Shown piece by piece: positions 43,922-56,000 of a stretch of DNA of 64,000 nucleotides. Position numbers and translations under genes: made by a program. Each line of letters begins with the position of its first letter. Position 1 is the first letter of the stretch. The stretch comes from Epithemia pelagica (taxonomy: Eukaryota; Bacillariophyta; Bacillariophyceae; Surirellales; Surirellaceae), in assembly GCA_946965045.2 (NCBI GenBank), contig OX337229.1, positions 6,014,001 to 6,078,000 on the forward strand, read 5' to 3'. A model generated the notes under the pieces. The model was not told the origin of the DNA. It saw only the letters and a list, made by a program, of their open reading frames with translations, and ran no database searches.

Positions 43922-46900
43922 ACTTGTTCCTGTTCGACTTGAGGCTATAGTACTATAAGATTTGTCGCCATTTGTTTCGCGTGAGAACAACTCTAGTATC
44001 CACAGGTTTTGGAATGTGAAACTGTTGTCACTTATAGTCCACGCCAGAAGGTATCTGATAATGCAATGCAATTTGGGTTCGGCAACTTTGATGGTATACT
44101 TGTTCCTGTTCGACTTGAGGCTATAGTACTATAAGATTTGTCGCCATTTGTTTCGCGTGAGAACAACTCTAGAATCCGCATGTTTTGGAATGTGAAAAAG
44201 GTGTCACTTATAGTCCACGCCATAAGGTATCTGATGATGTAATGCAATTTGGGTTCGGCAACTTTGATGGTATACTTGTTCCTGTTCGACTTGAGGCTAT
44301 TGTACTATAAGATTTGTCGCCATTTGTTTCGCGTGAGAACAACTCTAGAATCCACAGGTTTTGGAATGTGAAACTGTTGTCACTTATAGTCCACGCCATA
44401 AGGTATCTGATAATGCAATGCAATTTGGGTTCGGCAACTATGATGGTATACTTGTACCTGTGCGACTTGAGGCTATACTACTATAAGATTTGTCGCCATT
44501 TGTTTCGCGTGAGAACAACTCTAGTATTTCATGTTTTGGAATGTGAACCTGTTGTCACTTATAGTCCACGCCATAAGGTATTTGATAATTCAATGCAATT
44601 TGGGTTCGGCAACTTAAATGGTATACTTGTTCCTGTTCGACTTGAGGCTATATTACTACAAGATTTGTCGCCATTTGTCTCGCGTGAGAACAACTCTAGA
44701 ATCCACAGGTTTTGGAATGTGAAACTGTTGTCACTTATAGTCCACGCCAGAAGGTATCTGATAATGCAATGCAATTTGGGTTCGGCAACTTTGATGGTAT
44801 ACTTGTTCCTGTTCGACTTGAGGCTATAGTACTATAAGATTTGTCGCCATTTGTTTCGCGTGAGAACAACTCTAGTATCCACAGGTTTTGGAATGTGAAC
44901 CTGTTGTCACTTATAGTCCACGCCAGAAGGTATTTGATAATGCAATGCAATTTGGGTTCGGCAACTATGATGGTATACTTGTACCTGTGCGACTTGAGGC
45001 TATACTACTATAAGATTTGTCGCCATTTGTTTCGCGTGAGAACAACTCTAGTATCCACAGGTTTTGGAATGTGAACCTGTTGTCACTTATAGTCCACGCC
45101 AGAAGGTATTTGATAATGCAATGTAATTTGGGTTCGGCAACTTTGATGGTATACTTGTTCCTGTTCGACTTGAGGCTATAGTACTATAAGATTTGTCGCC
45201 ATTTGTTTCGCGTGAGAACAACTCTAGTATCCTCATGTTTTGGAATGTCAAACTGGTGTCACTTATAGTCCACGCCATAAGGTATCTGATAATGCAATGC
45301 AATTTGGGTTCGGCAACTATGATGGTATACTTGTACCTGTTCGACTTGAGGCTATACTACTATAAGATTTGTCGCCATTTGTTTCGCGTGAGAACAACTC
45401 TAGAATCCGCATGTTTTGGAATGTGAAAAAGGTGTCACTTATAGCCCACGCCATAAGGTATCTGATGATGTAATGCAATTTGGGTTCGGCAACTTTGATG
45501 GTATACTTGTTCCTGTTCGACTTGAGGCTATTGTACTATAAGATTTGTCGCCATTTGTTTCGCGTGAGAACAACTCTAGAATCCACAGGTTTTGGAATGT
45601 GAAACTGTTGTCACTTATAGTCCACGCCAGAAGGTATCTGATAATGCAATGCAATTTGGGTTCGGCAACTTTGATGGTATACTTGTTCCTGTTCGACTTG
45701 AGGCTATAGTACTATAAGATTTGTCGCCATTTGTTTCGCGTGAGAACAACTCTAGAATCCGCATGTTTTGGAATGTGAAAAAGGTGTCACTTATAGTCCA
45801 CGCCATAAGGTATCTGATGATGTAATGCAATTTGGGTTCGGCAACTTTGATGGTATACTTATTCCTGTTCGACTTGAGGCTATTGTACTATAAGATTTGT
45901 CGCCATTTGTTTCGCGTGAGAACAACTCTAGAATCCACAGGTTTTGGAATGTGAAACTGTTGTCACTTATAGTCCACGCCATAAGGTATCTGATAATGCA
46001 ATGCAATTTGGGTTCGGCAACTTAAATGGTATACTTGCTCCTGTTCGACTTGAGGCTATAGTACTATAAGATTTGTCGCCATTTGTTTCGCGTGAGAACA
46101 ACTCTAGTATCCACATGTTTTGGAATGTCAAACTTTTGTCACTTATAGTCCACGCCATAAGTTATCTGATGATGCAATGCAATTTGGGTTCGGCAACTAT
46201 GATGGTATACTTGTACCTGTTCGACTTGAGGCTATAGTACTATAAGATTTGTCGCCATTTGTTTCGCGTGAGAACAACTCTAGTATCCACAGGTTTTGGA
46301 ATGTGAACCTGTTGTCACTTATAGTCCACGCCATAAGGTATTTGATAATGCAATGCAATTTGGGTTCGGCAACTTTGATGGTATACTTGTTCCTGTTCGA
46401 CTTGAGGCTATATTACTACAAGATTTGTCGCCATTTGTTTCGCGTGAGAACAACTCTAGAATCCACAGGTTTTGGAATGTGAAACTGTTGTCACTTATAG
46501 TCCACGCCAGAAGGTATCTGATAATGCAATGCAATTTGGGTTCGGCAACTTTGATGGTATACTTGTTCCTGTTCGACTTGAGGCTATAGTACTATAAGAT
46601 TTGTCGCCATTTGTTTCGCGTGAGAACAACTCTAGTATCCACAGGTTTTGGAATGTGAACCTGTTGTCACTTATAGTCCACGCCATAAGGTATCTGATAA
46701 TGCAATGCAATTTGGGTTCGGCAACTATGATGGTATACTTGTACCTGTGCGACTTGAGGCTATACTACTATAAGATTTGTCGCCATTTGTTTCGCGTGAG
46801 AACAACTCTAGTATCCACAGGTTTTGGAATGTGAACCTGTTGTCACTTATAGTCCACGCCATAAGGTATCTGATGATGTAATGCAATTTGGGTTCGGCAA

Positions 46901-46941
46901 CTTTAATGGTATACTTGTTCCTGTTCGACTTGAGGCTATAG
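43922..46941 (+). repeat. 176-bp satellite, middle segment (about 17 units)
   Basis: Tandem 176-bp units in one orientation, differing at a few percent of positions. Variant units recur at ten-unit spacing: the variant with GTACCTGTGC is at 44981 and again at 46741, exactly 1,760 bp apart. A 1-bp deletion lies near 44525. Overlapping 71- and 77-codon ORFs on both strands follow the repeat and are not genes. Confidence 0.97.
46940..46941 (+). repeat. 2-bp target duplication AG, left
   Basis: Satellite reads CTATAG before the element and AGTACTATAAG after it (58803-58804). The undisturbed unit has AG once (CTATAGTACTATAAG). Confidence 0.75.
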
Positions 46942-46956
46942 CATCTAAGGAAGGAA
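46942..46956 (+). repeat. Left terminal inverted repeat
   Basis: CATCTAAGGAAGGAA; pairs with the right end at 58788-58802 with one mismatch. Confidence 0.8.
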
Positions 46957-47449
46957 CGGTACGCCAGTTTATGGCGGTTTAATTATCGATAAGAAAGCAC
47001 CCCTAAGCGCATCCTACTAGAATCATCCGCGCGCAGGACACGCGCACACCTACAAGAACACGCGCACACCTACAAGAACATGCGCATGGCCCTTCCTCAC
47101 GTTATTACTAAAAATGTGCTTTCCAGAACCAGCAAGCGCATGACCCACATTTCACCAACTTCAACACCATGCACAGTCAAGAACCAATAGTCATCACATC
47201 CCTCCACCTTCATGCACAGTCAAGAACCAACAGTCATCACATACCCTCCTATGTATGCACTCATCCTTGATTGTGTCACATCACCATCATGCGCATTACT
47301 CCAGCATCAAGTGCAAGCAAGTTGAACACAGTGCATTTAACTAACACCATGCACACACTCCCACTAACAACCAGCGAATGAATGGAACACAATACATGTA
47401 GCTATATAGGAGTAGTATATGAAATGAAACCAATTGTCACTCTGATCAA
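46957..47449. other. Left subterminal region of the transposon
   Basis: Noncoding, with short direct repeats: a 20-bp CGCGCACACCTACAAGAACA unit in tandem (about 47040-47080), and two copies of a CATGCACAGTCAAGAACCAA unit (about 47170 and 47214). Several TGCGCA or AGCGCA motifs occur. These are candidates for transposase-binding sites. Confidence 0.55.
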
Positions 47450-49442
47450 TCACTGCCATGACCGTTTTCGTGGCCTTTTAGAAGGCCTTGTCACAGCATC
47501 ATCATCTGCATACCCCATTCGAGAGCGATATTGCCCATTGAGAAACATCATGAACCAGATACCACGGTCGCCTGCTCTGTCTTCACGAGCGATTTTCTCT
47601 TCCATATCCTCAAAATAGTCCATACCATCCTCATTCATACATCGACTTGAGTTCCAACTGCCTGAATATTTGAAGCGAGGATACCTTGCTGAGGATGTAT
47701 CAATCATTTGATCAACACCATTTTCATTGTACCACCTTGGATTTAATTCAAATAGTTTTGCCTTGAAAGTGGTCTTGCCCATGTGAGTCCACACATCCCA
47801 GCAATCCACAAGGATGGTCAATATGAACGCCTCGTCACTTGAAGTGAATAACTTCAAGGCCTTTTCGCAATGTTCCTTTCCCTGCTGCTCAGTGTGGTCA
47901 CCAAAATTGAAATCAATCACGGTTTTATGCATATTCTCACCATAGACACATGGACCAAACAATTGCAAGAGATATGAATAGGCATAGTTGTCACACTTCT
48001 CTCCTCTCAATAACAGAAATTCTTCCAGGGTAGGCATTGGCCCAAAGTCTTCACAGTCGTTCAAAAGGCATGGATACCTCCGCTGGAAATTACTGTCACG
48101 CCATAGATCAAGACCCACATGTTCTAGATTCAGCAACAAATTATCTCACATCTCTTTATGAGAAGACGACGTGATGAACCAACACATTCACTCTTCGATT
48201 GACACTTACTTATGAATGCTTTTCGCATGGAAGCCAGAACATTTGATCGTTTGCTTCGGAACTTGTCAAGCATATAAGGTGAATGTTCAATCCACCACTC
48301 CTCTTGTTGTTTTGCATCCGTAATACCTTTGCCTTTGAAATAGTGCTCAGTAAAATATGTTTTGCCATACTTCCCCCAAAGACCATTCGGATCTGCCTTA
48401 GTATCTTCGGACATGGAGAAATACTTGACATAACGCCATGCCACCTTCCGAACAAATGTATCAAAGAACTTCTCCGATACCACCTCAGGCTTTTTCTTCG
48501 GCTTTTGCTTCTTACTCTTGTCCTTTTCAACAGAACCTTTGTGTGTAGTGGATGTTACAATCGTACTTGTCGGGCAAGATGATTGATTTTGGTATACTGT
48601 TGTTGTCTGTGTTTCCTGTGCCAACTGATTTTGAATATCGTCTTGTAGAAGAGTTTCCATCGCCTGATCAGGCCCTGTTGTTAGCAAAGTAGATGACGAA
48701 GATGACGACATATCCGAAAGGGAAGAAACGTCGTTAGCAAAGGTATCACCTGATGCATTCAACCCACAAACACCCCCGTCATTAGAGCCGTCTCACCGAC
48801 AAATTGTCCTCCTCCATTTTGTGCATCTAACAACTTACTGACAAGTCCTCCAGCAGGAAAATGTCTTTCATTAGGATCAAAATCATCTCCATCATACTCA
48901 CTGGGTCCATTGCTCATATTCTGCAATGCTCGTTGCATTTCAGGTCCAGTGAGAATATTTACACCGACATCGTCTTCCTCCATGTTATTAACTGCCGTGT
49001 TTGTTGGTTGCGCAAAACCAGATGATGGTTGTGTTCTCAGCCCACCCTGTTCATTATTGCTATCATCTGCTGAAGTCACATCGGCTCCATCTCTTTCTGA
49101 ATTTGTTGCCTGCTCCAAAAGATTACCACTCCCTTCCACAGTTGTGCCTTCTTGTGCTTGTGCTTGATCGTTGTTCATCGAGATCTGTTCCTCTTCTTCC
49201 TCGTCATCAGAACTATCTTCTTGGAGTACTAAACCTCCATTGGCTGCTGCAATAAGAGCATCTTTGTTTGTAATTGTCCCATCCTTGTTAGGAAGATTCT
49301 CTTTATTTCTTGTTGCCACTGCTGCCAAGATGCTTCTTCGTTGTCGTTCAACCTCTTTCTGATTACTTCCATAGTTTGCATTTCGGACTGCTAAGGGTCG
49401 ACGCCTCGTTGAAGCTGCATTTCTGGTGGTGACTCCTGCCAT
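47450..49442 (-). CDS. Transposon-carried protein of unknown function (619 aa)
   Basis: Three exons (49442-48797, 48749-48210, 48123-47450) join in phase 1 across introns of 47 and 86 bp; the total divides exactly by three. No known family is recognised. The N-terminus (MAGVTTRNAASTRRRPLAV) is basic, followed by acidic and Ser/Thr/Gln-rich segments, a KDKSKKQKPKKKPE nuclear-signal-like patch, then a compact aromatic-rich domain (KFFDTFVRKVAWRYVKYF ... EEWWIEHSPYML) running across the second splice to a C-terminus ending RPSKRPRKRSWQ. The basic ends suggest a nuclear protein. It is divergent from the transposase, with starts 564 bp apart, so the two may be co-expressed. The 47-bp intron is short; an alternative is two separate ORFs. 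Confidence 0.6.
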
Positions 49443-50006
49443 CGTTTATCTTGGATGCTCCGTCTGATTTATGACAAGGATATGAACAAGAGCAGGGTGA
49501 CAACAAGTCCTCTGATGGACAACCATTCAAATTCAAATGCTGGAATGCTCCATGTTTGAATCATAAACTCCGTGTTTGAACGATGGTCCTTTGGAGAACG
49601 TATGAAGATGAGCATAGGTGGTTTCAAGTACATCATACTTGTCAGATGGAACATTGGTGCATGGGTTTGAATGATTGTCATTTCCTTTCTAATGTCGACA
49701 GTGTAGGTATCCTCGGCATTGACACAGTGTTTGAATTCCAATCGCTGCTATCACCGTTGGTATATAACCCGGCAGGCTGGATTGGATTAAGTAAATACAC
49801 ACGACCGTTTGAAAATATTATGATCCGTTCATGTACATAAGCGATTTTCAGTCGCTTTTATGCACCAACGTCGGCCGATCCACCCAATGCGGAGAAATTC
49901 TGATATATGCCACAAGATTGACCACCGATGTCTCAATTTGCAGAAATCGATTACAGAGCATTTTTCATTCCAAACCAAAATCTAAAACCACCAGCATCGT
50001 ACCATC
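49443..50006. promoter_or_regulatory. Divergent promoter region inside the transposon
   Basis: A 564-bp interval between the starts of the 619-aa gene (-) and the transposase (+). No specific element recognised. Confidence 0.4.
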
Positions 50007-53000
50007 ATGGGCCAGCGTCGTAAAGTAAAAAAGAAGTCGCGAAAGAGATGCTCAAATACAAGCCAACAAGAGGAGTCCTTCATATCCTTTCAAGTGTGTC
50101 GTTTCTGTCAATCACGTTTCGATGCAAGAGGAATCAGCCGTCACGAAACAGTTTGTGAATTGAAAATGAACACACAAAGGAAATGGCCAAATGTTGGCGA
50201 TGACAACAATGATTGTGCCAGTAATATGAATGCTGATCCAATGAATATTGATATCATGGACAATGAAACCACTATTCCGCATGCTGACCCACCAAAAGCA
50301 TACTATGTACCTGGTGATACAGATAATATTATTCTGCGCAACAGCAAGGAGTGCCCGGTTGATTTTCCTGCGTTCCTTGATAGAGATGGGAAGCAATTGA
50401 AACTTCATAAACACGATGCAGCCTTGGTCTCACTTATGATGTTACTTCGGAAAGCTGGTTGCCCCAAATATTTGTACAATTCGATCCTGGCATGGTCGAG
50501 TGACACATACTCAAGATGCGGTCCTGGGTTCTTCCTGGACAACCATTCAAAGAGGAAAACGTTCATCGAAAAGTTTTCTACCAAAGGTTTCAATTATCCC
50601 AAGGCAAAATTTTTCCCGGTACCAATGGAATTCACCCAAAAACAGGGTGTGGTTGTACCAGAGAGTGAGAAATCAATAACAACACCAGTATTTGATTTGA
50701 TCAGTCAACTACAGCGTGTATTACAAGATCCCGATGCAACCAAGAAAGAAAATACGATCCTCGATGATGACGATCCGTATCGTCCATATGTTCCAAACAA
50801 GCACATCCAAAATATACAAGACGGAGAAGTATTTCGGAAAACAGTGGAAAAATATAGAGATGATCCAGATGCCTTCGTGGTTGGTCTTGTCTGTTATATG
50901 GACAAAACACATGCAACAGGGGATGGAAGATATACATCGGAGCCTGTTGTAATGGTGCCATCTTTTCTAACGGAAACACAAATGAGGAAAGCAAGGCGAC
51001 AGATCATCCTTGGGACTATTACAGACATGGAAAGAAAATCATCGGCGGCAAAACATATCCTCGATAAAGGGACTCCTTGCCGAAATTATCATGCTCAATT
51101 GACTAAGATCCTCGAAGGTCTTGTCAGTATCCAAAAACAGGAAGGTTTATGGATGAAACTACGCCTCCATGGGATTATCAAAGTTGTCCCTTTGATATTG
51201 CCAATGATTGTTGTCAAAGGAGATGGGAAGTCTCAGGATAACCTTGCAGGTCGGTATGCCTCGCATCATCCAAGTGTTGGAAGACTATCATGGTGTTGCA
51301 ATATTAAACCAAGGGATAGCAGATACCCATGGCATGAATGTTCTTATATCAACGCTGCAAGTACATACAAAATGTGCTTGAATGCATTGGGTCTTAATGA
51401 AAATCGAGAAAAACTGACTGAACAGGATGTTGATTACCAAGAGAGAGACAATGATACATTTTCAACTTTGACTGTTCCTACCTGTTTGAGCACATCACAA
51501 GTAAGTCAAGAAAATAGCAGAGATGGAGGGGTCAATACCCTTGTGTCAGCTGCAAAAACCCAATTGCATGACATGGGACAATATGCAGTCGATCTTTGTT
51601 TTTCCAAGGTTTACCTGGGTGAAGGAACCAATTCTGAACATGGGATTTTCTCGGCCAGTAGTTGTGATGTTCTTCATACATTGAAATCTGGGATAATGAG
51701 ATACATCATGATTGACTTTTTCACGTTGATGACAAAAACTGAACGGGCCATGTTTGATTATGTCTACAATTCAATCTTTCGGGCAAGTAGACAGACTGTA
51801 TTCTCGTATTCATCGAAACTTGGATATCCTGGAACATCATTCTCGACCGGGATCAGTAACCTGTCAAAAGTAACTGCCAATGAGTGGGTTGGGATCATGT
51901 TTGCTTCAGCAGCTCTATGTGCCACTGCCAGAGGTCGCCTTATATTTGCGAAGAATATGGCAAAGAAATGGAACAAGGTGGTTGCGGAATGGAAAAAACG
52001 ACAAGCAAAGCAAACATCCAAAACCACCAACAAGACATGTCAAGCGGACATGGATCAAGTGCAAGAGACAAGTGAACCTATTGCTGACAATGAGGATGAT
52101 ACTCCACCAGATGAAGAGTACGAACGTACACGTCTTGATGATGATGATAGTGTTGACATTGATATCACAGCTGAAACTGTTTTTGATGATGACCCAGTTG
52201 CTTACAGGTCTATCTGGGATGTTGATGAGCGGGAACCATACATAGACTTCCTGCATCTATTCGAGACTCTTTTGTGTTTCAACAGCTGGATTTGTATGGA
52301 TACATTCTGGGAAACAGACCCAGACTCACAAGAAGGACAAACAACAGCTTCCAAGTCTCTCGAATCAGTGCGGATTTTGATGGATGGCATCAGGAGATAT
52401 GCACCCAGGCTCGATAAAAAAGGCAAATTGATGTCCAACGGGTGGATGATACCAAAATTCCACAATCTCATACACATTATACAACAGATTCAGAATTTTG
52501 GACCAGCACGACTGCTTGATGTGGAGTCAGAGGAAAGTAATCACAAGGAAATTGTGAAATTGAATGCAAAAACGGTACAGAAACGTGGAAAAGGAATTTT
52601 TGAGTCGCAACTTGCAGAAAATATCTGGTGGATGCAAAGCTTGGAAATGCTGCAGGAAGCAACAGGTCTTGAAGAAGATCATGTCACCTTTCTCCAGGAA
52701 GGGAAGTCGCCTTATGAAATAAGGAGAAAAAAGGGATCCCAAAACCAACTCCCTACCACATCAACCTCAAATAGTCGTGGAACGGTCATAGTAGTATCCA
52801 TGACCAGAGAAAAATGTTTGATTCCAGTACCTCACACGAACGTACACACTTCTGGTGATAATCAAGACCAGTCATCAAATGAAATAGAAAAGGATCTTCC
52901 GTCTCCATTGGGTATGTCGATTCAAGTTCCAGGCACGACCAGAAAAGAACAAGACGGATCAAACCGAAACCAGACGAGTAGTGTACACAGGCGATTGACA

Positions 53001-53060
53001 GCAGCACCACACGAGGAGGATGTGGTATCAGTGAATATCGAATTCCAACGCCTAGAATGA
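50007..53060 (+). CDS. CACTA/CMC-like (Plavaka-type) transposase
   Basis: A single ORF of 1,017 aa starting MGQRRKVKKKSRKR, a nuclear-signal-like tail. A zinc finger follows (CRFCQSRFDARGISRHETVC), a likely DNA-binding module. The core has the first acidic residue in LVCYMDKTHATGDGRYT (Asp about 299) and the second in VVKGDGKSQDNLAG (Asp about 406), a spacing that fits a DDE/RNase H-fold enzyme; the Glu is probably in the ESEESNHKEI segment late in the protein. YRDYHA-like and LHTLKSGI-like segments recall CACTA/Plavaka proteins. It cuts and joins element ends in the nucleus. No stop or frameshift was seen, so the gene may be active. Its last 139 bp overlap the 3' end of the RING gene on the other strand. 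Confidence 0.72.
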   Translation: MGQRRKVKKKSRKRCSNTSQQEESFISFQVCRFCQSRFDARGISRHETVCELKMNTQRKWPNVGDDNNDCASNMNADPMNIDIMDNETTIPHADPPKAYYVPGDTDNIILRNSKECPVDFPAFLDRDGKQLKLHKHDAALVSLMMLLRKAGCPKYLYNSILAWSSDTYSRCGPGFFLDNHSKRKTFIEKFSTKGFNYPKAKFFPVPMEFTQKQGVVVPESEKSITTPVFDLISQLQRVLQDPDATKKENTILDDDDPYRPYVPNKHIQNIQDGEVFRKTVEKYRDDPDAFVVGLVCYMDKTHATGDGRYTSEPVVMVPSFLTETQMRKARRQIILGTITDMERKSSAAKHILDKGTPCRNYHAQLTKILEGLVSIQKQEGLWMKLRLHGIIKVVPLILPMIVVKGDGKSQDNLAGRYASHHPSVGRLSWCCNIKPRDSRYPWHECSYINAASTYKMCLNALGLNENREKLTEQDVDYQERDNDTFSTLTVPTCLSTSQVSQENSRDGGVNTLVSAAKTQLHDMGQYAVDLCFSKVYLGEGTNSEHGIFSASSCDVLHTLKSGIMRYIMIDFFTLMTKTERAMFDYVYNSIFRASRQTVFSYSSKLGYPGTSFSTGISNLSKVTANEWVGIMFASAALCATARGRLIFAKNMAKKWNKVVAEWKKRQAKQTSKTTNKTCQADMDQVQETSEPIADNEDDTPPDEEYERTRLDDDDSVDIDITAETVFDDDPVAYRSIWDVDEREPYIDFLHLFETLLCFNSWICMDTFWETDPDSQEGQTTASKSLESVRILMDGIRRYAPRLDKKGKLMSNGWMIPKFHNLIHIIQQIQNFGPARLLDVESEESNHKEIVKLNAKTVQKRGKGIFESQLAENIWWMQSLEMLQEATGLEEDHVTFLQEGKSPYEIRRKKGSQNQLPTTSTSNSRGTVIVVSMTREKCLIPVPHTNVHTSGDNQDQSSNEIEKDLPSPLGMSIQVPGTTRKEQDGSNRNQTSSVHRRLTAAPHEEDVVSVNIEFQRLE

Positions 53061-56000
53061 TCGTTGTGTCCAGGATGACTGTCTCTAAGTGACAAATGGT
53101 GCCTGGAATGTTCGTTGTATCCAGGGAATCTCTCCCAATCCATCGGATGTCGATTAGACCATTGATTGTGGCTATCTCTGTATACCGAATGGTGCCTTGT
53201 ATGTTCTCTTGAATGTTCGTTGTATCCAGAGAATCTCCTCCAATCCATCGAATGTCGATTAGACAATTGATTTTGATTATCATGTCTTCTTTTTCTATCC
53301 CGGTAAGTGTTTTCCATGATTTGATCTCTTCTCCCTCTAGACTCGTCTTGGTGGTTATCATGGTATCCAGGTTGGTCTTGTCGTTCAATGACTCCTCTTC
53401 TAGTTTGTTGGTTATCTTGATCGAAATGTGAATGACGAGACCCATGATAATCTGATGTATTAGATCCTCTCGATCCTGGATGATCATCATTGAATCGATT
53501 CTGTCCATGCTGACAATACACTGGCCTGTCATGTTCAGGTTGCGAACCCCACTCATTTGTTCTGGGGCTTCGAGCTATCGACAGGACGTTGTTCTGATTC
53601 CGTCCTCCCCATAGCCCATGTGGATTCTCTCTCTTGTCCTTGGTTCTTTCGTTATCATGTTGGGTTTGCTCTGTTCTATGTCTTTCTTCAGGCAGCTCAC
53701 TCCGGTTACCCCAATTCGCAGGCATTGCAACGGAACGTGATGAGTTATTTCCTCCCCGTTGCTGGTATTTAGGCTTCTCACCATCTGGTGACTGATAGAT
53801 TGCTTTGTGTTCAGAAGGATGAGTATATGTTCTTTGAACAGAACGTGTCATAGGACAGAAGTACAATAGACTTTGAATATCCTGGCTGCACACCATACAT
53901 GTGTTGTGGCCCCGCTGCATCCAATCTCCAACACATTCCCGACAAAATGTATGTCTACAAAGAAACAGTTCGCAATCCACTTTTCTGGTCATACAAATCG
54001 AACAAACCTCGGGCTTGTAATTTGCCTCACCTCCTCTTTGTTCTAGTGTTGACGGCTTGTTACTCACAGGTGATTTTTTTGATGATTCTTCAGGGCGTCC
54101 CTCAATCGTAGTTGTAGTGTCTTCGACTGTTTCCCTATGTCCCTCTTCAGGGAATCCCTCGCTCGTAGTTGTAGTTTCTTCCACTGTTTTCTTGTGTCCC
54201 TCTATCTTCTCCGCACCAAACATGTGGATGTTACTCTTGATCTTTTGTCCACACTGGGGACACCATACATTATGATACTTGAACCGTATTCGTAAGCAAT
54301 TTCCGTGAACCAGATGTCCACATGGGATGAGGGTACAGACTTCGCTGTCTGTATCTGTTTTCAATGCCCTGTTACAGCATACACAAGAATCTGGACAATA
54401 TACAACGGTCGGTAGCAATCGATTTATATCTCTCTTGGAAAGTTTGGAGTCAAGTAACACCTCCTTGGGTTCTAATCCCACCTTCGGGCACGGTATGAAC
54501 AATATGTCACCATCCGTAGTCCACGTCTCTGAACACCCACCATCAGATAGATCGACGTTCTCCGTGTATTCGTATTTATCGGTACCACGTGAAAACCCCA
54601 CTTCAACAGGATCGTCGTCGCTGTTGCCATCGAAATTGTCAGGTCCCAACACCAAAGGAGAAATCGAATTGCCTTCGACAGCATGCTCTAGTCCTCTCGA
54701 AAATTCATTATTGTACCGTATTTGATTACTCGAAAAACAATTGGATATCGTCATACTCATGTCTATCTGACCTTCTTTCCGACCCGGGTTTGGTCGACTA
54801 CTCATTATGTTTCCAAGCATTCTGATCACGATAGCTTGTGGCATTGGCTTTGGAGTATCCTTCTTAGGTTCTGGCATTTTCACAATGCGATATCGCCACT
54901 TGTTACATTCCTTGTTTGTATCATGTGTTGTCTCATCTTCTTCCACTAATGATGGGTCATAACATAGACTGACTGGCGGGGAACCTTTTGACGTATTGAC
55001 CAGGTCCCATTTCCGTAGTACATGACGCGTCGTTCCTTCCCAGTATTGGTCTGATCGATTATGTATTGGTTCGTAGATATGAAGTATCTTTTTGTCGATT
55101 TCGAAGGCCAATAAAGCTGGGTCGCTGACATCAGTTGCTGTTGTCAAGGCAATGATCGCCAATATCAGTGTGTTCGGATCCTGTTGTCTCCATGATGACA
55201 TAGGAATTTTCTTAGGAAATGGGTTCCTGATTGCTTCATCAAATGTTACTTTGTCAACATATACTAGGTTCTGATGGTTGTGATGGACCATCAATTTCAA
55301 ACAAGTATAGAAAGACTCAATCGGCATGCCCGTCCTTGAAGTGTTGTAGCAAAGATCTCTCCGACGATGTCTATGTGGGATATGCAAAACACGCGTTGTA
55401 GGGTCCTGGTCATTCATCAACCCACTGTAAGACATGCATAGTGTGCACCTAAATAATGTCTTGATTTCGACATGCGTGTTGTCCTTCCCCATACTCTTAG
55501 CATACTGGGTTGCTAGCTTCATGGCCGACTTGATGTTCTCGTTGTTTCTGTTAGTTTGTTTTTCTGCGAACTTGTCTAAGTAACCGTCACCAATGTTGTC
55601 GATGGATTCATTCGAGTCCCATGAGTCTTTTCTTCTCTTCTGGTTTTCTATAGGATCAAGAACGTGTGGAATTTCAATGAAAGGCGGTGGTACCACACCA
55701 TCACCTGTCTCCTCATTTCCCTTGTTTATGGAAGCACAACGTCTCTAAGACAAAGAGATCAATCATTTTTGAGATTGTCTAATCCTTCTCAATTCTTGAC
55801 AAGTCGCTCGAACATCTTACCTCGTTGTCTGCGGTTTTTTCATTGTCGTCGCTTATAATCTTCCTGACCTCTTCCACACGGTCTGATTTGAGGACGACTT
55901 GGTTCGACGTTGTAATGGAAGTTGGTAGTACTTGTTCCTTTCTCTCGTTAGTAGGATCATTACCAGCCACGACCTTCTGTCTCTTTTTTGCCGGCGAGTC

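Noticed and set aside
43922-46941. Many 71- and 77-codon ORFs on both strands with near-identical proteins
   Set aside because: They repeat every 176 bp, overlap one another across unit borders and exist on both strands; they are by-products of the satellite, not a gene family.
52922-55696. Ulp1/C48 protease domain in the RING protein
   Set aside because: Only a strand resembling the middle of the fold is visible; the His, Asp and Cys catalytic motifs could not be placed, so it is mentioned only as a weak hint.
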